From Corella eumyota (taxonomy: Eukaryota > Chordata > Ascidiacea > Phlebobranchia > Corellidae): a stretch of 64,000 nucleotides of DNA. The stretch spans positions 4,030,001-4,094,000 of the forward strand of contig OY720103.1 of assembly GCA_963082875.1 (NCBI GenBank), read 5' to 3'. The notes beneath the pieces are model-generated. The model did no database searches. It saw only the letters and a program-made list of their open reading frames with translations, and had not been told where the DNA came from. The translations under genes and the position numbers were made by a program. The stretch's first letter is position 1; every line of letters begins with the position of its first letter. Shown here piece by piece: positions 41,701 to 54,200 of this stretch.

Positions 41701-44700
41701 ATTCTCATGCTAGATACCACATATCTTGAGTCTGTTAATTGGACCCCATATTTTGAGATCGAGCCTCCAAGTGGACCCATACAATAAGGAATAACATACA
41801 TGGTTCGACCTGTAATATATTATATAAGTTTAGGTTTTTTTAGATATATTTATCCTCGATTTAAAATGGTCGGTTTTATAGCCCAAACAAAAGGGTAACT
41901 TTTGTAACCCCGACCCAGCCTATTGAGTCCCACCCTGAACTAAATAAATGGACCCAGGACCTTATAATATAATTGAACCCTCAACCTTAGTTGGTAATTG
42001 AATCCAGGACCTCATATTGTCTTAAAATTTTTTTTATTCAAAAATAAACAAATTTTACCTTTCATGCAGCCTGGAAATCTCTCGGCCAAAGCAACTTCAA
42101 GTTTATCTGGTGCCATCCAGTGACCCAAAAGACCTTTTACCCCTTCTTTCGGTTTTGGGATCGTGTCTCTCTCGTTCTCAGTGACAATGACGGTCTTACT
42201 CTCAACTCGAGCAACATCTTTGGGATCAGTTCGAGCATACCAACTATGGAAAAAAATATTTTTAATTTTTTTTTAATTAAAAAATTTTTTAAAAAATTTA
42301 AATTATTTTTTATTGGATGGATAAAAATATATTTATTCTTGTCTTACCAGTTTTCATATTTAGGTAAAGGTTTAATTTCTCCGTCTTCCTGCATCAGTCT
42401 CAACAACTCTTTACTTTCCTCTTCACTTCCATCACAAATATGAACGGCATCGGGCTGACATAATTTTTCTTTCTCTTCTATATAACTCTGTAAAAAAGAA
42501 GTTTTAAACTAAAACCAAAAATCGAATAAATTAAGCATAAAGAAAGAGAAGTTTACATATAAAATGTTAAGTGACCTTTTAATATCAAGGTTAAATCTAT
42601 TAAAAAAAATTTTTTTGATGGACGAAAATATAAAGTAAAACTTAAACAAACCAGTTTTTTAAATTTTGGGTCACTTACCTTGATATGTGATGGTAATTTG
42701 TTGATGTCCCCATGTACAACCTTCAGTGATCTCTTCTGCTGATGATTCACACTAAAGGTGGCTGCTGCTTTCGGACCAACACGCTGAAGAAGTAACGAAC
42801 TTGGCCTGAAAAAAAACAAGAAAAAAATGAAAATAAATTTATTGGAAAATATTTTAGACTTCGAGTTCTTGGGTTAGTTTCTACAGAATATCACCACCTA
42901 AGGCCCTGGCTTCGATTCCCGCCGCAGCAAAGCGCAAAGCGGAGTAAAAAACGTTTTATTTACGTCTGTAAACATCGTAGGTCACTTGATTTGTAAAATT
43001 AAGGAACAAATCAGAGCATGATTTTTTCCATAAATTAATTAGTCAGTTAATCACAATCAAAACAAACAGCTGATTAAACTAACACACGAATACTTATAAT
43101 AGTCATCGGTAAACGCATATAGGAAGCACGTAAAAAATCAAGAAACGTGACGTCACTCAAATAACGTAACAACAAAAACGGAATTTATTTAACCACAATA
43201 AATTTAAACTTTAAAGATTCCCATTTTTCTAAGGGACAAAAGACTATTTTTAAACAAAAATTTACATAAAGTCTGTCGTTTTTTAGGTAATTGTGACTTG
43301 GCAGAAAATAAAATATTAATTGTGACGTCATTTCCCATACGAGAATAGAACATAATTTGGTTGTTAGTCGGGCTAATGATCTGTATTATTTTTAAAACAC
43401 AAAATATATTTTGTATCCTTATCAATACTATTTGTGTGGCATATATTTTTAATGTTATGCTTTAGTAAGTCGCGTAGCTTATCTAAAAGCGTTTACGTAT
43501 TTTAATGAAGTAGTCGAATTTTACTTTCGAAAGCTATTACAGTTTAATTTAAAAAAACAAACTAAAAATAAATAGGATTTAACCTATAAAGAAAAATAAA
43601 TTTTAGAACAAAAAATTTAAAAATCGAATTTTTTTGATGTATGAATTACTATTGAATATATATATATAATTCAAATTTTATTTATTTTTTTTAATTCACT
43701 ATATATATAATATCTGTTTAAATAAATTTAAACATAAAACTTTAATCAAACTCACATTATTTCTCCCATATTGTTAACCTCTTCGAACTTTACAAATTAA
43801 AAAAAAAACGTCTCAAAAAATTTAAACAAAATTTAATCTTAAAATTTTTACTCGCAAAAATTCTGATACTTTCAGTTACATGCTTAGGCTTTTTATACTT
43901 TTCCTGACGTCAGCACAGATTTTTTAAAATTAGTCACAACTCGGAGTCACGTGGTATTGCGTGACGTCAGCATAGAAGATATTAGCACGTACAACAAACG
44001 GGGTTATTACAAGAGGTAATAACAAATATTTGTATTGGGCAGTGTGTAAACAGTAGTAAAAAAACAAAGGGTTAATTTGCATAAAGAATAGCCAAAAAAA
44101 CATTAAATTAACAGTAAAGATACCCTTGTAGTCTGGTTAAGAAATATACAGATTGCGTAACTTTTTTACAGGCGAATGAATTTTTAAAAAAGGTGTATTT
44201 CCGCATTTTAGAGTAATTGATACCCAGTGTCGACGTGTACAAAATTTGACATTCTAAATTTTTCTCGAAAATCCGGAAAAATAACAAAAAAATTTCGCCA
44301 CTGATTTCTTATTGGCTAAAAATGGCGACGCCTTTGTCTAACCCACTCTGTCAAGCCTTGTTCGCCTCTGATTGGCTGAAATAAGTGGGCTCGCCCGACA
44401 CGAAGCAAATTGATGAATCATACGAACAATTTAGGAAGCCGAAATTAGATTTTATTTTTCATCTTATAAATATATAAAGTTTAAATTTGCCATAAGTAAA
44501 ATATAGGCATTGAAAATATAAAATGCTGTATCATACAGGCTGACTTTATTAACTTTATTTACATTACGTTTTTACAATATAGATGGTTTTAAAAAATAGG
44601 ACAAGAATTTGGATTCTCATATAAATTTAATTTACCTACAGAAATAAATTTTAATAACCCATTATAATATTCTTGTAAGTGTTTTAATATATCTGTCGCA

Positions 44701-46179
44701 ACAGTCATTTAAATATGGCATAGAATATAACATTAGTTATCGTGAAAGAGCAAAATCGTTAATAGCAAAAAAATCTCAAACCCTTAAAACGTTTTTCTAT
44801 TTCTAAACTTTATTGCGCAACGAACGTAAAGTTATAACTCCACCGGAAACTACGTCACGGTGCAATAAATACGTCACAATACTTAATATATACAGTATAA
44901 ATTGATTTTAAAATTAAATGTCAAATTAATTTGTAAAAATATTTTTTGCGAATATTTTTTGCATAATTATTAAAAAAAAACTTTAAAGTATAAAATAATA
45001 ACGAAATTTTTTTTTTAATTTATATATTTTTTGTTTTTGATTGCAAAATTTGTTTACGGTATTAAGGAACGTTCTAGCAGGTGGACGTGGTCCTTGTACC
45101 CTACACTCTGCCCTACGTAATCTCAAATTCCAAATGGTTGCAAAACAAGTTTACGAAATTTTGTTAAACATGGATTATATGTAGTGGTGGTGGTGTGATG
45201 GTCACGTGGCCTTATTGTTTTCGGGCAAGGCTGAATCGGCGAAAATAAAGAGATATTTCGCAATTTTAATTACGACATACGGTAGGTACTGTATGTATTG
45301 CGTTTTTCTTTGTTAAAATAAACGTAGTTTTTTCATAGTGTTACAAAAGTTTAAACCCATATTTGCTTAGCCAAATAAAAGTTTTTAAACATTTTTACGA
45401 CATTTACTGCCACAGTTGACAAAACGTATTACAATTTAAATCCCTTATACAATAACTTTCAAAAACTTTTCGATTTTCAATCGTCATTTTACACGGAACT
45501 AGTATACAGAGAAAAGCCGGGAAAAAGGGGAGGAGACAAAAGCGCCATTCAATACCATCTATAACGCACGTAAAAGCCGCATCTGATTGGCTTGTTGAAA
45601 AGGCGTGCGTTTACGCTTGGTACACATATATTTCGCAATATTTCAAACCGGCCGGCTAACTTACAATGGAAAGGTCATATTTGTAAAGCGTTGTACGATA
45701 TGCTGACATTATAATGGTCACGTAATATTACTTTCAAAAAAACTTAAAATCTTAAAGTTTAATACCTTTAGAATATATGTCGGTTCGTAAATTATATTTT
45801 TTTACATAAATAAATAATAAACCGATTAAAACGGCGTGCAGTACCCTTGTTCTTTTTAATCACATGGGTTTATAATTGTACAATAATAACTTCGTGGGGT
45901 TAATAAAAGTCATTTAAACTACAAAACATGAATATAAATCAACCAGTAATAAATTAATAAAGTTATTTCCTTTTTTAAAACAAAACATATTGTTTCCGGA
46001 CAGACTATTACTCACAAACAGTATGCTATTTTGATTTAGTTATCAAAATTTAACTAATCACAATTTAAACTTTTTTCCAAACGACTAAAAATGATTTTAT
46101 ATAAAATTTAAAATGTTACATAAATGAAATAAGCGTTTACTTACAATCTTAACAGTAGTAATTTGGTGAGTGGCGCCAT
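38759..46179 (-). CDS. pck: Phosphoenolpyruvate carboxykinase (GTP), long isoform
   Basis: Thirteen exons: 46179-46145, 42805-42679, 42487-42348, 42243-42059, 41809-41606, 41386-41199, 40969-40856, 40704-40551, 40467-40357, 40281-40144, 40053-39958, 39850-39711 and 39088-38759. Sum 1962 bases, 653 residues (human PCK2 640). GTP-PEPCK landmarks are complete: [29 protein letters not shown], the kinase-1a loop SACGKTN with the reactive Cys at about 315, [26 protein letters not shown] and [13 protein letters not shown]. It makes phosphoenolpyruvate from oxaloacetate with GTP. The first exon gives [12 protein letters not shown], joined to [15 protein letters not shown], a typical mitochondrial presequence. 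A second first exon at 43756-43769 joins in the same phase and would replace those 12 residues with MGEIM. The first intron is 3.3 kb and the long-isoform ATG is preceded by an acceptor 69 bases away. Confidence 0.96.
39169..39650. mobile_element. Non-autonomous DNA transposon (MITE) with hAT-like ends
   Basis: Element 39174-39645 (472 bp) has near-perfect terminal inverted repeats: left CAGGGTACGAATTAACG, right complement CAGGGAACGAAATAACG. A 5-bp direct duplication CATAG flanks it at 39169-39173 and 39646-39650. CAGGG ends are typical of hAT elements, although hAT duplications are usually 8 bp. It carries no reading frame of its own and near its right end has a run of about 24-bp subrepeats containing ACGATTCGC (39553-39612). 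It lies in the last intron of PCK. Confidence 0.8.
41020..41185 (+). repeat. Two tandem fragments of the family-A SINE 3' end
   Basis: The phrase GCAGCTTAAGACTGGGTGGGG is followed within 70 bases by a second, diverged version, TAAACTTTAGACTGGGTTTGGG, and then TACATTGAGGATAAA, the family-A end. It looks like two partial copies or an internal duplication in a PCK intron. Confidence 0.5.
41850..42015 (-). repeat. Degraded family-A SINE in PCK intron
   Basis: Begins ATTTATCCTCGATTTAAAATGG and keeps GTAACTTTTGTAACCCCGACCC, then becomes hard to align. A weak head remnant (CCAGGACCTCAT) appears near 41950 and again near 42005. Confidence 0.5.
43756..43769 (-). other. pck: Alternative first coding exon of PCK
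   Basis: An ATG at 43767-43769 opens MGEI and runs into the donor GTGAGT at 43755-43750, in the same phase as the far upstream first exon. Joined to exon 2 it gives MGEIMPSSLLL and a 646-residue protein without [17 protein letters not shown] box and CRE sites lie just upstream of it. The remaining N terminus is still rich in Ser, Arg and Lys, so loss of mitochondrial import is possible but not certain. Confidence 0.6.
43891..43969 (-). promoter_or_regulatory. pck: PCK internal promoter: TATA box, two CREs, E-box
   Basis: On the minus strand, TATAAAA lies at 43897-43891, about 122 bases before the alternative ATG. Perfect cAMP-response elements TGACGTCA lie at 43905-43912 and 43962-43969, and an E-box CACGTG at 43948-43953. 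Two more TGACGTCA sites occur downstream in the intron, at 43148-43155 and 43323-43330. The vertebrate PCK1 promoter is likewise a TATA promoter driven through a CRE, so hormone or fasting control through cAMP is a reasonable inference. Confidence 0.65.
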
Positions 46180-47300
46180 GGTAACTGTAGTATTTTCATT
46201 CAAATTCCAAAAACCTAATTAATATCCTATACCAGTTCGTTAAAATTTCTGAAAAAAATAAAGATTAATTTCATTTTAATCCTGGATTCAAGTAAGAAGT
46301 TATCTTACAGCAATTAAACCACTTATATTTAATAGCATTCCTTCTACAGCACGCCTTAACCACTTATAAACTCAAAATTTTAAAACAGGATTTGCTATAA
46401 GTGAAATTTTGAATAAAAACTGGTTTAATATTTCGTAATTCATGTTTCCTTCTGCTTGCGTCTAGTCTATAAATCAACACTAGCATAATCAAGTTAATTA
46501 TTGATAACTAACTACTCTTACAACATATTAAACATCGGAACATTAAACAAATAAAAAGTAAACGGGCTGATTAAAATAACTTTCACTGGTTGGCTACTAG
46601 CTTTTTCAGTTGACCTATCTGCCTATTGACCAGTAAAAAGTGCCACACAGTGAACAAACACGATGATAACTAACTGACCAATCAAAAAAACTATTCTTTT
46701 ATTACTTATTAACTATCGTAATTAAGTTATAGATATTTTAAAGTTCACAATAGTATTTAATTTAACTTTGTTTTATGTAACTTACTCATCAGTATATTAC
46801 ATTACAATTCATTGACAAACCAAGGTTGTTATGCTTAACTAACTAACCGTGACTATACATGTCAGAGCGTTTGTCCCCTTCAACAAATAAAATTTTGGAG
46901 ATAATATTTTTGCTTTGCTTATTGACTTTTTACAAATTAAAATGCAAAATTACATTGTGAATTGTTAACAGATAAGTATTCTACTGTTATTATTTACGCC
47001 CTTTGTTTCTTGTGTCAGTTTGACCTTATTTATTTAAGCTAAACAATGAACCGTTTCATTAACACAAAAACAAACAAAAAAGATAAAAATTACCATCACC
47101 TATTAAGTAAAAAAGGTTTGCTACACCAGAAAAAATAAGTATTTTCAATTTTAGGCATAAAAGAGGATAAACGTTAATGTCACGCACTAATTGCAGGCAA
47201 CAAACCGTAACGAAGGACGCTTTTCTCAACTGGAAAGTAACATTCAAGAGAAAAATATTTAATATCCACCACCTCGGGCATTTTATTTGAAATTTTAACC
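46180..47300. promoter_or_regulatory. Divergent region between PCK and CIBAR1
   Basis: 1.12 kb between divergent start codons. A good acceptor TTTTTTTCAG ends at 46249 and gives a 69-base leader for the long PCK isoform. I see no TATA box. A 62-codon minus-strand frame at 47059-47247 has no support as a gene. Confidence 0.4.
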
Positions 47301-50067
47301 ATGAGTTTTACCAGAGGACAGCAAGGGCCAGAAGCTAGAGCCAGGTAAAATTAAAACAACGACATATTTGTAACATTAGTTTAAAACAAGTGAATTTTTA
47401 ATTGTAGGAATAACTGATTTGTATTTTTTTGCAAACAATGCAGTTAAAATTGTATTATCGTCATAACAATTAGTACAATGCTATTTTAAACGCCTGAATT
47501 ATAATATAACAATGACATAACAATAAATACATATTCTCACAGTAACAATAGTTTAGTACTGTCTAACTGTTGACTGTCTAACAGTCTAAACGAATTCTAA
47601 TACGGTCAACGGTTATTTTATTACAGAATGGCTCAAACCCAGTTTATAGAAGAATCGGTTGACAAGGTTCAAAAATATTTTGGGATGTTATGTAATGAAT
47701 TTGGGGGTGTGTGTAGAAAAAGTGCAAGACTGAGGGATAAGTATGATACAATGGCAAAGGTAAGGGAATTCTATTTTACTATTTATATATATAAATAAAA
47801 AATATATTTCCTAGTCACATATCAGTAATAACCCGCGTTCATTAACAAAGTATACCAAGGCTTATAATATTAAACAACTTTAAAAAATAGGCCAATTTAA
47901 TTAAATTAAAAATTATATTTTTCAACATAAAATTTCCCTATACTTTTAGGGTATGAACATCATTGTTTTTATTCTACTAGAAGTCATATTAAATAGACTT
48001 ACGCATACAATTGTTTAAATTATTCTCAAGTAAATAAATTAACAGTACCAAAATGCCTACATATAAATACCAATTTAATATTTATTTTGTAGACTTGCAT
48101 GGAATACTCTAACGCTGAGCAAGGAATTCTTAAAAATAGTTTATCTGCTTTTGCTGAACATATTTCTGCTATACAAGACTATCGCCAGGCCGAGGTTAAA
48201 AAAAATAAAAACTTTTTCATGAAAAAAAAAATAAACATACAAAACTATAATATATAATACAATAGATAACTCAAAATTTATTTGCAATAATTAAAGCTGT
48301 ATTATAATAAAGTTGAACTAGATAAGCCATATGTCATGTTTAAATAAATTTAATATTTAGATTGAGCGGATTGAGGACAAAGTGGTAGCTCCACTAACTA
48401 CATATGGAGGGGAATGCAAACATACTAAGGTAAAAATAATAAAACAAAATAAAATATTATTATTGCTACTTAAACATAAAGGACCTATATAATCTCTGTC
48501 ATTTGTATATGTAATCATATTGATTATTTTATATATAATCCTTATAATCCTGTATACATACATATTGCAGGCTGATCTAAACACTTCTTTTAAAGCGAGA
48601 GAGCGAGAATTAAAGCAACAAAATCAAGTTGAAAATCTGAGAAACAAATCACCTAGTGACCGACATACAATTGTAATCTAACTTTGTTTTAATAATAGTA
48701 TTAGCACATAAACTAAACTTCACCAAAACCTAAATAACTAAGCAAATTTGTATTTTTGTATCCTTCTGCTTTAACCAGCAATATAGCTTTCTAAATAATG
48801 AAGTCCAACTAAAAAGTTAGTTCTAAATATTATTACACATTTAGACGCAAGCTGAAGCTGAATTACAGAAGAGGGCAATCGATGTTGCACGTTCGACGCG
48901 TTCGCTTGAGGAAACTATCGATAAATTCGAAACGCGAAAAATTCAAGACATTAAGGTTTAACTTACTGTAAAGCGAATCCGACTTTTACAAACTCTATTC
49001 AAATTTAGTCTAACCTAACACAAACAATAAACAGTGTTTACTTAATTGACTTTGTTATAGCTTTATTCTATTTCCATTACACACATAACATTCTTCACTA
49101 TTTCCTATTACTTTGAATAAATCATTTTTAAGCTTGACATTTTACTTTATAGAAATTGTTAAAGGAATTTGTGCGAATCGAGATGTTATTTCATGCTAAA
49201 GCGCTAGAGGTTTACTCCAAGGCTTTTCAGGCTTTGGATGAAATTAACGAAGAAGACCATATTGAGGTAACCAGTTAAAATAAACAAAAACCTAAGCAAT
49301 TTTTTACAACTAAAATTTGCTTTAAAAGTTATATAACAAATATGTTTTTAGCAATTTCGAAATATCCTAAGGCCCGGGGGCAATATGTCGGAGCGGTTAG
49401 ATTTATTACAAACCACCGCTGGGATGTCAATTAGAGAGGCTACAGGGGAGGAGAACAAGGATCGAACTCCTTCCAATCCAACTGCAAGGCCACGAAATAC
49501 TGGCAAGACAGTTGCTAGGTAAGTAAATCTCCCATAAATTTTATGTTAGGTTTGTAATAAGCCTTCTATGAGCGTAATAATATCCAAGCACATATATATT
49601 GAATTATTTAATGCTTATAATAATGCTGAAAGTAAAATTATTTAAACTACCAAACATGAAAAAAACACAATTACTAATAAAATAGGCAAATTACGGTTTT
49701 ATGGCATATGTTACAATCTTGATTTAAATATTAGGGATCCACCTTCTTCTGAAGAAGGGGAAGAGGGAGATTGGGAATCAGGGGAAGAGGAGTCAGAGGA
49801 TTATGAGGATGAAGAAGAGGAGGAGGTAAGATTTAAATATTTAGGATGACAAAAGATACAATATTAAAGCAAATCTAACTTGGTAAACAAAAAAAAACAT
49901 TGTTCAAAACATAGAAGTAAAGCAACATTTATTTAATTAAGTATTTAAATATTTTCTAAATACGGCATCCCTATTTGCCCATTAATAACTTTATTCAACA
50001 TTTATAGGAAGAAGATGAAGTGGAACAACTACAACAACCTAGAAGGGCTAGAACCAAACCATGGTAA
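47301..50067 (+). CDS. cibar1: CBY1-interacting BAR-domain protein (CIBAR1/FAM92)
   Basis: Ten exons: 47301-47344, 47627-47759, 48093-48194, 48361-48429, 48571-48672, 48845-48955, 49153-49266, 49352-49518, 49735-49825 and 50008-50067. Sum 993 bases, 330 residues. A FAM92 BAR domain spans about residues 15-220: QTQFIEESVDKVQKYFGMLC, ARLRDKYD, IQDYRQAEIERIEDKVVAPL, SPSDRHTITQAEAELQ, EMLFHAKALEVYSKAFQ. In vertebrates FAM92 proteins bind Chibby at the distal mother centriole and help shape the ciliary membrane during basal-body docking. The tail after residue 220 ends in a strongly acidic run (EEGEEGDWESGEEESED and on) then a basic end. That acidic tail is longer than in human CIBAR1 (289 residues). 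Confidence 0.95.
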
Positions 50068-51259
50068 AAAAAATTCAGCATTTAATTAACATTAAATATA
50101 TTCACCTTTTTTGGTACTGATTTACATTAACAATTTTGGCACACATATATTTTTAGCGCTTATATACAATAATGGTTTCTAAATATATTACATATTAGTT
50201 TAATAATTTAGACACATCAGTTATTACTCTATTTAAAAAGTCACCGTGTCTGAGCGTATGTCGTAGTTTTTGCTAGCTAAACCCATGTTTGCACTGTATA
50301 TAGTTTTATTAGTTAGATAATATATAATTTTAAAACAATTTCTTAATTAAATTTGTATATATACGTATAGCTTTAACAAAAATCGTAATTTTTTATTTTT
50401 GTAATTTTATCGTAAATTATTAAAATCTTTCTGTAACAACTATTATTTGTTTCTGTACTAATTTTTTTAAAAAATTTATCAAATGTTTACAGTACAACAT
50501 TCCATATAAATATGTAAAAGTTTTACTTTTTTTTGCAAATTAATAACCTAAAAAATTCTATACAATCTTAACTTAGATTATTTGGCTTAATAAAGTATGC
50601 TTATCTTTCATTTGTGTTTAAATCGTGTTCTAATAAATCACACGCTATAAAAAAGTGTTAATTTTAATTCATAAAATTAAGAACAGTTATTTTGATAAAG
50701 TTGTTAAACAAATGGCAGTTTCTTTATTGCCATTTATTATATATACAGAGTTATGTTAACCCTTATACTAATATCACAAATTCTAAATAAACACAACTAC
50801 TTATAAAGGGTAGTTAGTTATTATTTTTAGCACATGCTATAGCACAATAACTTCCTTAAAAAATAACACACATCTTAATACCAACTAAAAATGTAGGAAT
50901 GAAAAAAATTCAACGAACAAACATAAGGATTATTTACAAAATTAAAATTTTAACATATAACAAAATTCGTAACTTAGTTTTATAAGATAAACTTGCCAAG
51001 GTATAAAAACTGGCAAAATATTAATTAAAAATATTAACTGTAATCTTAATTTTATTTCTTTGTTGGACAATTATTTATTAAAAATAGTTCCATATTGATG
51101 ACATTGCCCACACATGTTAAACTAGTACTGTGTTGATATATTGACCATATGTAACAGAAAACACACTACTATGTTTATTATATACACACAATGTTCGTTA
51201 AGTTAAGTAAAGGACTTCGCTGCTAAGTTACAGAAATTTGGCTTCGCAAAACACACAAC
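50068..51259. other. Convergent 3' region, CIBAR1 / RBM12
   Basis: 1.2 kb of AT-rich 3' UTR and spacer. An AATAAA at 50589-50594 could end CIBAR1, though it is 520 bases past the stop. The minus-strand AATAAA for RBM12 is at 51174-51179. Nothing coding is seen. Confidence 0.5.
51174..51179 (-). terminator. Poly(A) signal of RBM12
   Basis: AATAAA on the minus strand about 81 bases beyond the RBM12 stop codon. Confidence 0.55.
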
Positions 51260-54200
51260 TTACTGCATATATAGTTTGATCGGCCGTTGCAAAAGATGTT
51301 TGCTTCTCATTTGATTAAACGCTGCGTTTGCTGCTCCCTTGGTAGGAAACGACACGATTCCGTCTCCGGTCAATTTGCCTCCTTGGGTGTACATCAAACG
51401 AACTGAATCAGGAAGGGGATCAAAAAATCCAAAAAATTCAAGGATGTCTTCTCTTGTTACTTTAAAACTAAGGTTACTCATTTTGAGGGTTGTAATGAAA
51501 TGGGGGTTTATTGGTGGAGGGGGAGGCCTCGAAGGAAACCCCGGTCTTTGCCCTGGCAGTGGAGGCAAAGGACCCCTTGGAGGTGGTAATCCCCTAAACA
51601 TGGGGTCACGTGGAAGTCGTGTTAAATCCTCTGGAAACACAACTGGATGTTTAGGTGGAAAGGGTGGAGCAAGCCCATGGTGGGCATCAAACATTAACAA
51701 AACCTCAGATGATGTTGGGGGTAAGGGCCCCAAATCAGCTGGGTGGGTCCTTATAGGAGGAGCAAATGGGGGCGGTGGTCTAGACCTGTCCATTGGGGGT
51801 GGTTCTCTTAGCATAACTGGAGAATAGCGATCAGCTCTTGGACCTGGGGGCATATCTAAAGGATGGTGGGGTGGTGGGTGAAATGGAAAAGGCCGTTTGT
51901 CATGGATGGGGGGATGATTACACCCATTTGCTTTGGGTACTGGTTTTGGTGGGGGCGACTTTCTGTGATTTGTATGAGTTTTACGATCATGATCTTCAAT
52001 CGCCTTTATCATCTCAGAGCTTGACAGAGGAGTCACCCCTCTCAGTTGACCGAGAATCGGGATGGGACCCCGATTTGTTACCTCGATGCATTTTAAAGTT
52101 GAGCCAAACTCAACATAAGCAATTCCACCTTCGTCAGATTTTAAAACTGTTGTGTTATGTTCAGTGCAATTTGGGTTCCTCATTGCTTCAACAACATCTC
52201 TTGTCAAAGAGTTACCTGGTAAATACCCTATTCTGATACAGGTCAGTCCCCTTTCTCTAATGTAAGCTGTAAAGTAATCTCCACCAGGAGGCAACAGCGG
52301 AAAAAAATTTAATTTAAATTTATCTTTAACAAGTTCGATCATATCAAACAGAGTGGTCATTTGAACAGTCAAAGATCGCCCTGAAAGATTTTGACTGTGC
52401 TTTGCAGTGGCCCTTTTTGCTTCTTCATGCGTAACAAAATGGACGAAAATATACCCAGTTCTGACACCCCCTTGCTTCAAAATAAACTGAACGCCATGTT
52501 CTCTGATTCTTAACCCTGAAAAAAAATTTCGGATATCTTTTTCTGTGACGTGGAAAAAAGAGTTGGAAACCCTGACAAATTCAGTAAGCTGAGAGCTTGG
52601 TTTGCCTTTTTCAGATTTGATTTGCGACGCTTTTTGATCCGGCAAATGGTGCTCCTCTTTAACAGGTGTCATAACAGGTGGCATGGGTGGAGGTGGAAGC
52701 ACAGGAGGCGGAAGAGGAGGAGGGAGATTATTAACTTGAGTCGGCGGCAGGTTTTGAGTTGCAGTGGTCAGCACCAATCCTTGCGGTAAAATTGGAGGCA
52801 GGGAAGCCGGTAAATTTGGTGGCATGGTGGCCGTAAGAAACGGCGGAGTTATGGTTGCTGGATGAGAATTGAAACTAAATGGTGCGGGGTGAGGAGCAAT
52901 AATTCTTCCGGATGTCCCAAACATAGGGGGAGGAAATGGAAAAGGTTTAGCACCTGTTACTTCAGTTTTAATCGGGCTTGTTACTGGAGAGGATTCGTTA
53001 TCCTCAATATCCATCTCCTCTGCTCCAGAGAATTTAGTCGGAAATGTTTCTTCCATGATCTTCTTTCGCTCCTCTTGCTCGATTTGTTTTTTTAACTCTG
53101 CCTTTAATGCAAATTGTTTTTCGAGCTCCTCCAGGCGAGCTTTTTCCTGCTCTAACTTTCGCTCCTCTTCCAAACGAGCTTTTTCACGAGCTTCTAGTCT
53201 TAATTTCTCCTCAAGTTGCTCTTTTAGTTCTTGTTTTTTCTTTTCCTCGATTGCTTGTGCCAATTTTCGTTTCTCCATGTCCAATCGTTTCCTGTCTTCC
53301 TCTTCCTTCATGTGTTGTCTCCTTAACCACTCATCCATCTCCCTCTGCTTTCTTTTTCTGTGCTCCTGGTGATCTTCTTTTTGCTTCTTTTTTTCTCGTT
53401 CCCGAGTATACTCCTCCTCACGTTTGGATTGTATATATTTTTTATGGATTCGGATCTGATCAAGCATGTTTGGTTTCGACAAACTGATCACACGGACTTG
53501 CTTTCCAAGAAGCATGTCACCATCCTTCTGCAAAGCCTCTCTGTAGTCAAGATAAGACTTAAACTCAACGAAGGCTCGTCCTTTACAAGTGTGACCGTCC
53601 ATTTCTAAAAACAAACCATTCTGAACAAATGTCTGTCGACTGAAAAATCCCATAACATCTTGGTAAGCCGTGGAGGATGGTAAACCTCTGAGCTCAACAC
53701 AATTATCAGTTCTTAGCGGCGAAAAGTCTCTAGAGCGTTTAGGAGTTCCGTCATGTGGGGATAAATTTGTCGAAAGTCTTTTGTTGTTTGGCCGAAATGT
53801 TTCGCCGTTTTGCGAGCCAATTGCCAACCATTGTCGCTCTGTGGCAGAATTAAGTCGAACAAATCTTTTTCCAATGTAACCTCGATCTTTCTTTAAACCT
53901 TCAAACTTATCAATCGGTGTTTTAAACTTGATTAATGCTGTCCCAGTTTTACGACCCTTTTCATCAATTATAAATCGAATTGCAAGGATGTTAAGTCCAT
54001 TGAAAAAGTAAATCACATCCTTTTCTGTGGTATCAAACGGCATTTCTTTAATTTCGAGATACACATCGTTACCCCCAGGATGACTAGGAGGACCTTTGTG
54101 TTCAGGCTTTGGTTGATATCCTGCTGCCGAACTTCTGGTTGATAAATTAGTGATCGGAGGTTCGGGAGGCCTAAGTCCGCTCATCTCTGCATAAACTCTC

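Noticed and set aside
42883-42945. B-box-like GGCTTCGATTCCCGCC near the PCK second exon
   Set aside because: No cloverleaf can be drawn around it and no matching A box is in place. At most it is a fragment of a tRNA-derived repeat.
44280-44420. ATTGGCT (CCAAT-type) boxes suggesting another promoter in PCK intron 1
   Set aside because: Three scattered copies (about 44310, 44370 and 45590) without a TATA box, initiator or first exon. Too weak to call.
51339-52236. Long plus-strand open frames (162 and 132 codons) over RBM12
   Set aside because: They lie opposite the Pro-rich coding part of RBM12, whose codon bias on the other strand creates Gly-rich open frames. No domain or splice context supports them.
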